Positions 51,701-60,500 of a DNA stretch of 64,000 bases are shown in pieces. The DNA is taken from contig NZ_SKFH01000008.1 of the NCBI RefSeq assembly GCF_004343705.1, forward strand, positions 64,001-128,000. Reading direction: 5' to 3'. Numbering within the stretch: the first letter of the stretch is position 1; every line of letters starts with the position of its first letter. Under the pieces are notes generated by a model that had not been told where the DNA came from, made no database searches, and saw only the letters and a program-made list of their open reading frames with translations. The stretch is from Flaviaesturariibacter aridisoli (GTDB taxonomy: Bacteria > Bacteroidota > Bacteroidia > Chitinophagales > Chitinophagaceae). The translations under genes and the position numbers were made by a program.

Positions 51701-54247
51701 CCTACAAGCTACCGCTTTGCACAAACCGGCACACATACCTTCCAGGTGCTGGCCAACGCCCTCACCGGCGGTGGTTGCACGGGTACGAAAGTGCTCAACA
51801 ACAGCATCACGGTCACCGAGGGTCCGAAGTCGCGCTTCGAGCCGGTGCTTCCCAGCTGCGGCGGCCTGACGGTTCAGTTCAACGACGTATCGACCTCCGA
51901 CTCCACGGCCATCAGCAGCTGGACCTACAACTTCGGCGACGGCGCTACGCTGGCCGATACCTCGCACCTGCAGAACCCCTCGTACACCTATCCTTCGCGC
52001 GCTCCTTATTCCGTAACGCTCCGCGCCGTGAACGCAGCCGGCTGCTTTGCCGACACGACACGCGTGGTGGACATCTCCGGCGCCTTCACGCCCGCCCTCA
52101 GCGTAACGCCGGGCACGACGGTCTGCGCCGGCAACGCGCTCACCTTTACCAATACCTCCACGGCGAGCGGCACCTTCGGCACGATCGTGCGCGACTCGGT
52201 GGATTTCGGCGACGGATCGCCGATCGTCTTTGTCAACGGTGGCGCCAACACGACGCATACCTATACGACGGCCGGTACCTACACAGTTACCTACCAGGCG
52301 GCCACCACCGCGGGTTGCCGCAACACGCCCCCGGCCACCTTCACCGTTACGGTGAACGCCGTGCCTTCGGTTACCAGCGCCGCTACCGGCACCATCTGCA
52401 CGGGCAACGCACAGAGCTATACCCTCACGTCGGGTATCGCCGGCAGCACCTACTCGTGGAGCCGCCCCGCCGTCGCCGGCATCACGAATGCCGCGGTGAG
52501 TAACCAGAGCGCGAACCCTATCACGGAGTCGCTGGTGAACAGCACCAACGCGCCCGTTGTTGTCACTTATACCATCGTGCCTACAGCCACCGGCTGCCCG
52601 GGCGCGGCCTTTACCTACTCGGTTACGGTGTATCCTTCTGTAGCCGTTACCAGCGCCGCCACCGGCACGGTGTGCAGCGGCACCGCACAGAGCTACGCGC
52701 TTACGAGCAACGTAGCCGGCGCCACTTTCAGCTGGAGCCGCCCGGCGGTTACGGGCATCTCGAATGCAGCCGTTTCTAACCAAACGACAGGCACCATCAC
52801 GGAAGCACTCGTCAATACAACCAATGCGCCGGTGAACGTGGCCTACACGATCACACCTTCGCTCAACGGTTGCCCGAGCAGCGCTTTCACCTACAACGTG
52901 ACCGTTAACCCGGTGGCCACCGTTACCAGCGCCGCAGCCGGAACGGTGTGCAGCGGCACGCCGCAGAACTATCCCATCAGCGGCAACACGGCCGGTACGA
53001 GCTTCTCCTGGAGCCGTCCCGCCGTAGCCGGTATTTCCAACGCAGCCGTCAGCAACCAAACCAGCAGCTCTATAACCGAAACACTGACCAACACCACTGC
53101 CGCCCCGGTGAGCGCGACCTACACGATCACTCCCACCGCCAACGGTTGCGCCGGGACGGCCTTCACCTACACGGTGACCGTTGCCCCGACCGCCACTGTA
53201 TCCAGCGCGGCAACCGCTTCTGTTTGCACGGGCGTACCCTTCTCTTATAGCATCACGAGTGCTGTAGCCGCTGCCACGTTCAGCTGGAGCCGCCCCGCGG
53301 TTGCAGGTATTTCAAATGTTGCTGCTACCGGTCAGACCGCCAACCCGATCAGCGAAACGCTGACCAACACAACGGGTGCGCCGGTGGTCGTGATCTACAA
53401 CATCACGCCCTCGGCCAACGGCTGTGCGGGCACGCCCTTTACGCTGAGCGTGACCGTCAACCCTAGCCCCACGGCCACCTTCACGTTCGCCAACAACAGC
53501 TGCGCCAACAGCGCGGTGAACTTCACGGCCAACGCTACGGGTGCCGCCACTTATTCCTGGAACTACGGCGACAACACGGCAGCCGGCAGCGGCGCCACAT
53601 CGACGCATACGTACAACAGCGGCGGCTCCTTCAACGCATCGCTGACGGTGACCTCCGCAAGTGGTTGCACCTTCACCACATCGGCGCAGGCCGTGGCCAT
53701 CGCCGCCATCCTCGCCAACCCCGTGGTGACCGCCGACGCCCCGCAGCCCAATGCGCTCACCTTCCGCTGGCCGGCCGTAACCGGGGCTACTTCTTATGAA
53801 GTGTCTACCGACGGCGGCGCTACCTGGGTGCCCGCCAACGGTGCCGGTGGCACGAGCCACACGGTGAGCGGCCTGCAGCCCAACCAGACCGTAAACATAC
53901 AGGTGCGCGCGCTCGGGGCGCTGGCCTGCCAAACCGGTACCGGCGCGGCCTCGGCCACCACCCTGTTGCCCGATAGCGGTGTGTTCGTGCCCAATACGTT
54001 CTCGCCCAACGGCGACGGCCACAACGACGTGCTGAAGGTGTACGGCAACTTCATCACTGCCATCGAGATGCGCATCTTCAACCAGTGGGGTCAGCAGATC
54101 GCCGTGGTAACCAACCCCGGCAGCGGATGGGACGGTACCTACCAGGGCCGTATGCAGCCCGTAGGCGTGTATGCCTACGTGATCAAGGTGACGCTCCAGA
54201 ACGGGCAGACGCAGACATCCAAAGGACTCTTCAACCTCATTCGCTAA
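48701..54247 (+). CDS. Giant surface adhesin with IgGFc-binding-like, PKD-type repeats and type B T9SS domain
   Basis: The 1848-residue protein has a signal sequence ending near PAGA-QNYT; LLAGC within it also looks like a lipobox, so cleavage is uncertain. Order: an N-terminal domain (about 41-400) with choice-of-anchor-type YTYSTETFD and LDWGNVTIN segments; an IgGFc-binding-like domain (about 406-815, SDHMIQQMFPSVAWGKRYL); a PKD domain (about 1050-1125); four 92-residue PKD-like repeats (about 1225-1592); another PKD; a fibronectin-like unit; and a C-terminal gliding-associated type B domain (FVPNTFSPNGDGHND). PorP/SprF and OmpA-like genes follow, the usual partners of type B cargo. Confidence 0.9.
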   Translation: MRFSLESTPAFLKLATRHRQRLLRCLCAALLLLAGCPAGAQNYTYSTETFDVTTEWPQAQAQAPATESQYVTSTGAWRLYKGYTVTGSDPCSSPRALRFPSGSGAYLVSPPLAQGCGVVTFNDARTNRVYTYYTSTDNGATWSAGTNTPSSGASCATVTITINNPAVNRFKLGYTVAQDAGVDNFLITTATIVAPTVTTTAASAITFTSASAGGNVTSDGFATVSDRGVVWSTTANPSTGSNLGITHNGTGTGAFTSALSGLAPSTTYHYRAFATNSIGTSYGSDLTFTTPVAVPTLTASPASLDWGNVTINTTATMNYSLSGVYLSPAAGNISITAPSGYGISTSPTGPFGATATVAYTGSTLAATTLYVQFAPGAVGALNGTLVNSGGGGSVNVALAGAGAAQLAGVTNVGFDFWTGFGYQVKMEERAGDSNEARMSIYISVPQGTVPASVRVELPGIPGAAGFPQVVTVNPGTVSEVTGFPTGDPGNTINSGGFPDTRLYATGVTSRGVHIYSTNGVPISVWMHTYAPNNSAAGAILFPSNTWSSNYTVQAYGGVANDDNPASYFFVIAKEDNTPIWFTPSQDVVDSTTGSSGTIFNEGHTAAQVKYHAGTQYGPIILNKGQIFNAMGFIQGSGRLTARGLDLSGSVVKTDCNKSIAVFGGNGRVLVNASDCNATTGSDHMIQQMFPSVAWGKRYLTAPTKTMEYNVFRVNVTDPATQVRANGTLLTGIINNLYYEFASNQPQLITGDRPISVTQFITAEDCAVKHGANGMGDPEMIILSPVEQAITTTTVYSAPIKRSGNPENGHYINVIIPQGGVASFRLDGAATADPGADQTSIAATFDHSQGQGVGAAYGTGTPLPISSIFQPHPQLAGYAYATFQVTPRAAHTLSSDSAFNAIAYGVTDGESYAYNAGAAVKDLSQQVLLANPYGVSKGITCKGNDFYFRIALPYAPADLSSLSWNFFNNPALTPNANVLQNNPTPDSTYTVDGVPYYVYRIPTSYRFAQTGTHTFQVLANALTGGGCTGTKVLNNSITVTEGPKSRFEPVLPSCGGLTVQFNDVSTSDSTAISSWTYNFGDGATLADTSHLQNPSYTYPSRAPYSVTLRAVNAAGCFADTTRVVDISGAFTPALSVTPGTTVCAGNALTFTNTSTASGTFGTIVRDSVDFGDGSPIVFVNGGANTTHTYTTAGTYTVTYQAATTAGCRNTPPATFTVTVNAVPSVTSAATGTICTGNAQSYTLTSGIAGSTYSWSRPAVAGITNAAVSNQSANPITESLVNSTNAPVVVTYTIVPTATGCPGAAFTYSVTVYPSVAVTSAATGTVCSGTAQSYALTSNVAGATFSWSRPAVTGISNAAVSNQTTGTITEALVNTTNAPVNVAYTITPSLNGCPSSAFTYNVTVNPVATVTSAAAGTVCSGTPQNYPISGNTAGTSFSWSRPAVAGISNAAVSNQTSSSITETLTNTTAAPVSATYTITPTANGCAGTAFTYTVTVAPTATVSSAATASVCTGVPFSYSITSAVAAATFSWSRPAVAGISNVAATGQTANPISETLTNTTGAPVVVIYNITPSANGCAGTPFTLSVTVNPSPTATFTFANNSCANSAVNFTANATGAATYSWNYGDNTAAGSGATSTHTYNSGGSFNASLTVTSASGCTFTTSAQAVAIAAILANPVVTADAPQPNALTFRWPAVTGATSYEVSTDGGATWVPANGAGGTSHTVSGLQPNQTVNIQVRALGALACQTGTGAASATTLLPDSGVFVPNTFSPNGDGHNDVLKVYGNFITAIEMRIFNQWGQQIAVVTNPGSGWDGTYQGRMQPVGVYAYVIKVTLQNGQTQTSKGLFNLIR
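52373..53476 (+). repeat. Four in-phase 276-bp repeats encoding PKD-like domains
   Basis: Unit starts at 52373, 52649, 52925 and 53201, exactly 276 bp (92 codons) apart. Each codes VTSAATGTVCSG, WSRPAVAGISNAAVSNQ and TPxANGC-type blocks. Confidence 0.92.
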
Positions 54248-54267
54248 TCGATTAACACAGAGAACGC

Positions 54268-55260
54268 ATGAAAAAGTATTTTGTCCTCATCCTGGCCCTT
54301 ATGGGTGGCCGCACGCTGGTGCAGGCGCAGGTGGACCCGCATTTCTCGCAATACTATGTCTTCCCCTCCTGGGTCAACCCGGCGCTCACCGGTGCTTTCG
54401 ACGGCGACTACCGCGTGGCCGGCATCTACCGCAGCCAGTGGTCGAAGCTCGATAACGGCTTCAAGACCTTCGGGGTAAACGCCGAAGCGGTGACGAGCAA
54501 GAAGCTCAACGTCGGCCTCAACCTGTTCCAGCAATCGACGGGCACGGGCTTTACCTACCAGAACGCCTATGCTTCGTTCAACTACACCGGCGTACGCTTC
54601 GGCAAGGAGAACAGTAAGGTGATAGCTATCGGCATACAGGCCGGTATGCTGGCCCGCCGCTTCGATCCCAGCAAGTTCACCACCGGCGAGCAGTGGAGCG
54701 TCGGCGGCGGCTTCAACGGCAACAGCGGGACCGGCGAAACGCTGGTGAACAAAGGCGCTACCGTGTTCGATGCGGGTGCCGGTGTGCTGTATTACGACAC
54801 CAACCCCGAAACGAAAGCGAGCCCCTTCCTCGGCGTTTCGGTGGGGCACCTCACGCAACCCGAAGGACTGTACATCGGCGCCAGCGACAAGCTGCCGATG
54901 CGCGTAACCGTACACGGCGGTGTGGCCATCAACCCCGGTGGCACCTTCGTGTTGACGCCCAACTTCCTGTACCTGCGCCAGGGTACTGCCGACGAGAAGA
55001 TGATCGGCGCCTTCGGTCAGTACCGCGCCTCCGACAATATGAGCCTCCTCGGCGGGATCAACTACCGCTTCGACGATGCGGTGGTGCCCTTTGTCGGCTT
55101 CGACTACAAGAACTTCATGGTGGGCCTGAGCTACGATGTGAACACCTCCGACCTCGGCCGCATGGTGGGCAACGTCAACAGCTTTGAGCTTTCTCTTTCC
55201 TATACCATTAAACGCAACCGCATCCTGGGCCAGCGCTTTTTCAGCTGCCCGCGCCTGTAA
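54268..55260 (+). CDS. PorP/SprF family type IX secretion membrane protein
   Basis: The 330-residue protein has a signal peptide (ends LVQAQ). The signature DPHFSQYYVFPSWVNPALTGAF, then YRVAGIYRSQWSKL, is that of the PorP/SprF family, followed by outer-membrane beta-strands (GFDYKNFMVGLSYD, FELSLSYTIK). These proteins accompany type B sorting-domain cargo and help its export or surface attachment. It starts 20 bp after the stop of the adhesin gene and is followed by the OmpA gene, so the three form one unit resembling a SprB-SprF cassette. Confidence 0.93.
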   Translation: MKKYFVLILALMGGRTLVQAQVDPHFSQYYVFPSWVNPALTGAFDGDYRVAGIYRSQWSKLDNGFKTFGVNAEAVTSKKLNVGLNLFQQSTGTGFTYQNAYASFNYTGVRFGKENSKVIAIGIQAGMLARRFDPSKFTTGEQWSVGGGFNGNSGTGETLVNKGATVFDAGAGVLYYDTNPETKASPFLGVSVGHLTQPEGLYIGASDKLPMRVTVHGGVAINPGGTFVLTPNFLYLRQGTADEKMIGAFGQYRASDNMSLLGGINYRFDDAVVPFVGFDYKNFMVGLSYDVNTSDLGRMVGNVNSFELSLSYTIKRNRILGQRFFSCPRL

Positions 55261-55284
55261 CGGTTACAAACAACACATGTGGTT

Positions 55285-57249
55285 ATGACGATCCAGAAAA
55301 CATTGCGGCAGATACCGGTGCTCCTCCTCGCGGCAGCAACGCTTCCCTGCGCGGCACAGCGCCCGGCCGATTTCAAAAAGAGCGGCGACTTCTACTATGC
55401 CAGTGGCAACTACTATTCGGCAGCGGTGTATTACCAGCAATACCTCAGCGGCGCCAAAGGAAGCGGGAATTTTCATCCGTACTCGGTAAGCCTTGCCAAG
55501 GCCGGAAAGGGTGGTAGTGGGGCTTCCGGTGAAAGCGAGATTCAATACCGCCTTGCCGAAAGTTACCGCCGCATCTACAACTATACGCAGTCCGCCGAAG
55601 CCTACGACCGACTGTTGAAAGGCAAGGAGGCTGCGGCCTACCCCGAGGCCCGCTATGGCTACGCCCTCGCCCTGCGCGCTTTGGGTAAGGATGACGAAGC
55701 AAAGAGCCAGTTGGAGCAATACATCCAGGGTGCCGGCAGGAATGCCGCCGCTGCGCAACTCGAGCTGCAAAGCATCGCGTTTGCCGATAAGGAGATCGCC
55801 AACCCATCGGCCCGCCAGTACGCGGTGGCCCGGATGGCCGATCCGCTCAACGGTGCAGAAACAAATTACGCCGCACAGTGGTCGGGCGGTAGCCTGCTGT
55901 TTACCAGTACGCGCCCCGACAGCACGGCAAAGGGTGGAAACGTATATGCCAACCGTATTTATACGGGCGCGCCGGGCAGCGCGGTACAACCCATCGCCAT
56001 CGGAAACGCCGATGGGGCCGACCAGGGCGTGGGCTCGCTGAGCCCCGACGGCAACCGCCTCTACTTCACCCGCTGGAGCTACGACCGCGGCGTGGCCGTA
56101 TCCTCGATCTTCATCAGCCAGAAGAGCGGCGGCAGCTGGTCGGAGCCGCAGCGCCTCGCCGATGCGGTGAATGCCTCCGGAAGTAATGCCCGTCAGCCTT
56201 TCGTGAGCCCCGACGGGCGCTACCTGCTGTTTGCCTCCGACCGCCCCGGCGGCCTCGGCGGATTCGACATCTGGGCGGCGCCGATCAACGGCGACGGCTT
56301 CGGTGCGGCGCAAAACCTCGGTGCTGCCGTCAACACGGTACAGGACGAAGAAGCGCCCTTTTACCATGAGCCCTCGAAAACGTTGGTGTTCGCCTCGCGC
56401 GGCCGCGTAGGCATGGGCGGCCTCGACCTGTACAGCGCAGCGGGAACGCTCCCCGCGGGCTTTAACGCGGCGCAGAACATGGGCTACCCCGTCAATAGCA
56501 ACAAGGATGATTCGTACTTCTCCACCGCCAGCGCGGATCGCCTGCTCAAAGGCGCGGTGATCTCCTCCGACCGCGGGCAGGACGCCTGTATGTCGCTGTA
56601 CAGCGTGGATAAGCAATACCGCCAGTTCGTTGCCGGCAAAGTGATTGAATGCGCGTCGCAGCAGCCGTTGGCCGGCGCCCGGGTGCAGCTCGATGGGCAC
56701 AACGCGACGACCGCCGCCGACGGATCCTACCTAATCGAAGTAGCGGCCTTTGCCAATACAAACGTCAACGCAGCGCTGGAAGGCTATGAGGCCGGCCAGG
56801 TTGCGATCGCGAAGCCCGCTGGAGATATCGACACGCTACAGGGCGGTACCCTTTGCCTGAAGGCGATCGTTAAAGAAACGCCCGAGGCACCTGCTGCCGA
56901 CAATACGGTACGCTTCGACTTCGCCAAGTGGAGCCTGCGTCCGGAAACACAGGTCACGCTCGATACGCTGGCGGCCGTATTGAAGCGGGAGCCTTCGCTG
57001 CGCCTCGTTGTAACGGGCTACACCGACCAGGTGGGCACCAACGAATACAACCTGAACCTCAGCCGCGAGCGTGCGCAAGCCTGCGCCGACTACCTGAAGC
57101 GCAAGGGCATTCCTGCCTCGCGGATCGAGGTAGTGGCCAAGGGCGCCTGCTGCCCGCTGCAACCCGAAAAAGGGGCCGACGGCCAGGATAATCCCGCTGC
57201 GCGTGCGCAGAACCGCCGCGTGGAATTCGACATCAAGTTGATGCGTTGA
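55285..57249 (+). CDS. OmpA-family protein with TPR, PD40 and carboxypeptidase-regulatory-like domains
   Basis: The 654-residue protein has a signal peptide (ends TLPCAAQ). TPR-like helices occupy about 28-150 (SGDFYYASGNYYSAAVYYQQYL). A PD40/WD40-like propeller lies at about 185-430 (SLSPDGNRLYFTR, PFVSPDGRYLLFASDRPGG). A CarboxypepD_reg-like domain follows at about 450-510. The OmpA C-terminal peptidoglycan-binding domain is at about 540-654 (VRFDFAKWSL, TGYTDQVGTNEYNLNLS). Such proteins (PorE-like) tie T9SS parts to the cell wall. ATG 55285 is used; a GTG two codons upstream is also possible. A strong terminator ends the unit. Confidence 0.93.
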   Translation: MTIQKTLRQIPVLLLAAATLPCAAQRPADFKKSGDFYYASGNYYSAAVYYQQYLSGAKGSGNFHPYSVSLAKAGKGGSGASGESEIQYRLAESYRRIYNYTQSAEAYDRLLKGKEAAAYPEARYGYALALRALGKDDEAKSQLEQYIQGAGRNAAAAQLELQSIAFADKEIANPSARQYAVARMADPLNGAETNYAAQWSGGSLLFTSTRPDSTAKGGNVYANRIYTGAPGSAVQPIAIGNADGADQGVGSLSPDGNRLYFTRWSYDRGVAVSSIFISQKSGGSWSEPQRLADAVNASGSNARQPFVSPDGRYLLFASDRPGGLGGFDIWAAPINGDGFGAAQNLGAAVNTVQDEEAPFYHEPSKTLVFASRGRVGMGGLDLYSAAGTLPAGFNAAQNMGYPVNSNKDDSYFSTASADRLLKGAVISSDRGQDACMSLYSVDKQYRQFVAGKVIECASQQPLAGARVQLDGHNATTAADGSYLIEVAAFANTNVNAALEGYEAGQVAIAKPAGDIDTLQGGTLCLKAIVKETPEAPAADNTVRFDFAKWSLRPETQVTLDTLAAVLKREPSLRLVVTGYTDQVGTNEYNLNLSRERAQACADYLKRKGIPASRIEVVAKGACCPLQPEKGADGQDNPAARAQNRRVEFDIKLMR

Positions 57250-57273
57250 AAATAGTTGTTAGAAAGCCTGACG

Positions 57274-57302
57274 AGGAGCCGGTTAGTCCGGCTCCTTTTT
57301 TT
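57274..57302 (+). terminator. Rho-independent terminator
   Basis: AGGAGCCGG and CCGGCTCCT (57274-57282, 57288-57296) with a 5-nt loop and a run of T, 25 bp after the OmpA gene. Confidence 0.92.
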
Positions 57303-57348
57303 GTGCGCGAGCGCTTCAAAGCCTTTTGGGACGCGTCGCGCCGCGGGC

Positions 57349-57373
57349 GGTAACGTTCTCGGTAACGATTGCG
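57349..57373. promoter_or_regulatory. Tandem LacI/PurR-like sites upstream of giant adhesin
   Basis: GGTAACGTT (57349-57357) and GGTAACGATTGCG (57361-57373). The 13-mer CGGTAACGATTGC (57360-57372) is the exact complement of 48392-48404 in the dyad before the paralogous adhesin. The rest of the 291-bp gap holds only the terminator. Confidence 0.5.
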
Positions 57374-57540
57374 TAAATAAAGTGTCTGCTAAGGGTTTTG
57401 CCCTGCGGAAAAAGGGGGTAAAATTAACCTGCGAAACTGCTTGTGTGGCGTCGGTATGACGCATTTTCTTACGATCCGATCCTGCTGAATTCCCGCTGCC
57501 CTTTCCCCCACGACCGACCAATCCGGAAAAGAACTGCTAT

Positions 57541-60500
57541 ATGGAAAATCTCCTGGCCCAAGCTCGTATTGCCCAAACCCTGCCTTCGACGAAACGCTGG
57601 AAAAAAGCCTTTGCCCTGTTGCTGTGGCTGCTCCCGGCCATTGCTTTTGCGCAAACTCCGTATAACTACAATTCCGAGGGTTTCGACGGGGGGCAGTTCC
57701 CGGCCTCTTCGGGCACGGCGCCCGCCACGCTGACCTATTTTACCACGGCTACCGGTAGCTGGGGCCTGTTCAAGGGGTACACCACCACGTCTTCCGACCC
57801 TTGTCCCAACGGTAACAACAACCGCGCGGTGCGCTTTCCGGCGAATGCCGGCGCTTACATCGTGACCCCTTACCTCGCCCAGGGCGCCGGTGTGGTGACC
57901 TTCAACGACGGCCGCACCAACCGGACCATCACCTACTGGACCTCCACCGACGACGGCGCCACCTGGAGCGCTCCGCTCACGGTCAGCACCGGTGCCAGCA
58001 CCTGTATCGGTGCTACGCTCAACATCAACAACCTGGCTGTGAACCGGATGAAGTTCGCCAATATGGGTACGAACGATGCCGGCATCGATAACGTGCTCAT
58101 CACGCCGGCCGGCATCAACCTTCCGTTTGTAACGACCACTACGGCCAGCGGCATTACGGTCATTACCGCCAACTCGGGCGGCAACGTATGGGCCGACGGC
58201 GGCGCCGCGGTGAGCGATCGCGGGCTCGTGTGGAGCACCGGCGCGAACCCTACGGTGGCTTCGAACAGCGGCATCACGCACAACGGAACGGGTAGCGGCA
58301 CCTTTGCGAGCATTATGAGCGGACTAGCCGGCGGCACCACCTATTACTACCGCGCCTATGCCACCAACAGCGCCGGCACCGGCTATGGCACCGAATATTC
58401 TTTTACCACGCCACCGGCCACGCCCACGCTTATTGCCAACCCTACGTCGCTGGACTTCGGGATGCAGACCGTGGGCACTACTTCGCCGGTGATGAGCTTC
58501 ACGCTGCAAGGCGTTTACCTCAACCCTGCCGTGGGCAACGTAACCATCACGGCACCGGCGGGCTATAGTATTTCTACAAGTCTTTCTACGCCCTTCGCCG
58601 CTACGGCAACCATTTCGTACACGGGCGGAACGCTGGCTTCGACAATGGTCTACGTACGGTTTACGCCAAGCGCGGTAGGTGCCTTGAACAGTAATCTTGC
58701 CAACAGCGGCGGCGGCGCACCCACCGCCAACGTGGCGCTGACTGGCGCCGGCGCTGCGAAACTCAATGGTGTGACCAATGTTGGGTTTGATTTTTGGACA
58801 GGCTTTGGATACCAGGAAAAAATGAGCCAGAAGTCGGGCAGTTCGGGAGAAGCGCTGTTGTCGCTGTACCTGTCGGTTCCTGACGGCGCTACCTCCGCTA
58901 CCGTGGTGGTGGACCTTCCCGGCATCCCCGGCGCCTCCGGTTTCCCGCGCACCGTAACGGTGACGCCCGGCACGGTTACCGAAGTAACCGGGTTTCCTAC
59001 GGGTGATGCATCAAGCCAGTACAATGCCGCCGGTCTTCCCGATACGCGGCTCTATTATACCGGTGTCAGCAACCGGGGTATCCATATTTATTCGACCAAT
59101 GGGGTGCCGATCGCTGCCTGGATGCACTCGTACACCACGGGTAAATCTGCAGCCGGGGCTATGCTGTTTCCCACCAATACCTGGGCCTCCAACTACACCG
59201 TGCAGGCATACGGAGGGTACTCGAACAACTCCAACCCCAACTCGTTCTTCTTTGTGGTTGCGAAAGAGGACAATACCCCGATCTGGTTTACACCCAGCCA
59301 GGATGTGTTGGATTCGAGTGCCGCCACTCTGTTTACCGACGGACACAGTGCCGCAATGGTGAAATACCACGCCGGTGTGACCTATGGTCCTATTGTGCTT
59401 AATAAGGGACAGATCTTCAACGCTATGGGCTTTATCCAGGGCTCGGGTGGCGTGAGCGACAACAGTTCCTTTACCGGGAAAGCTTTCGGCCTCGATCTTT
59501 CCGGATCTACGGTTAAGACAGATTGCAGCAAATCGATCGCCGTTTTTGGTGGCAACGGCCGTTGCCTGGTGAACCAGAACGATTGTTTTAATGTTGTGGG
59601 GTCTGGTTCGGATCATATGATCCAGCAGATGTTTCCTTCTGTTGCCTGGGGCAAGCGCTACCTGACTGCCCCAACCCGTACAATGGAGTATAATATCTTC
59701 CGGATTAACGTAAGCGATCCGACCACGCGGGTGTGGGTGAACAACCCGGGACACACCACGGCACTCACGGGCCTGATCAACAACCTTTATTATGAAATCG
59801 CCAGCAGCGCTCCCCAGCTGATTGAAAGCGACAAGCCAGTTACCGTGTCTCAGTTTATCCTTGCCGGAGACTGTGCCGACCGGCATGGCGCCCGCGGACA
59901 GGGGGATCCGGAGTTCATCATCCTGAGCCCGGTAGAACAGGCGATCAGCAAGACGACCGTTTATTCGGCTCGTATTAAGAATACTACTTCGACCACTACC
60001 AACGGTCATTATATTAACGTGATTATTCCGCAAGGAGGCGTGGCCTCCTTCCGCCTCGATGGTGGCACCACCGCAGATCCGGGCGTACTGCAGTCGGGGC
60101 TCACAGGCACTGGTGGAACGGTGACTGCCTATGGAGGCGGAGCGGTTCAGCCGATCGCAAATATTTTCCAGCCGCATCCCCAGTTGCCCGGATATTCCTA
60201 TGCTACGTTCCGTGTGTCGCCGGGTGCATCGCATACCCTTTATTCCGACTCGGCCTTCAATGCCCTCGCTTACGGCCTGGGCGACGGCGAAAGCTATGGC
60301 TACAATGCCGGCTCCTCGCTCAAGGATCTTTCACAGCAGCTGCTCACCAACAACCCCTTCGGCGTCACGAAGGGCCTTACCTGCAAAGACAATCCTTTCT
60401 ACTTCCGCGTGGCGCTGCCCTATGCACCGGCCGACCTGGTATCGCTTACCTGGGACTTCAACAACGAGCCCACGATGACGCCCAACGCCAACGTGGTGCA

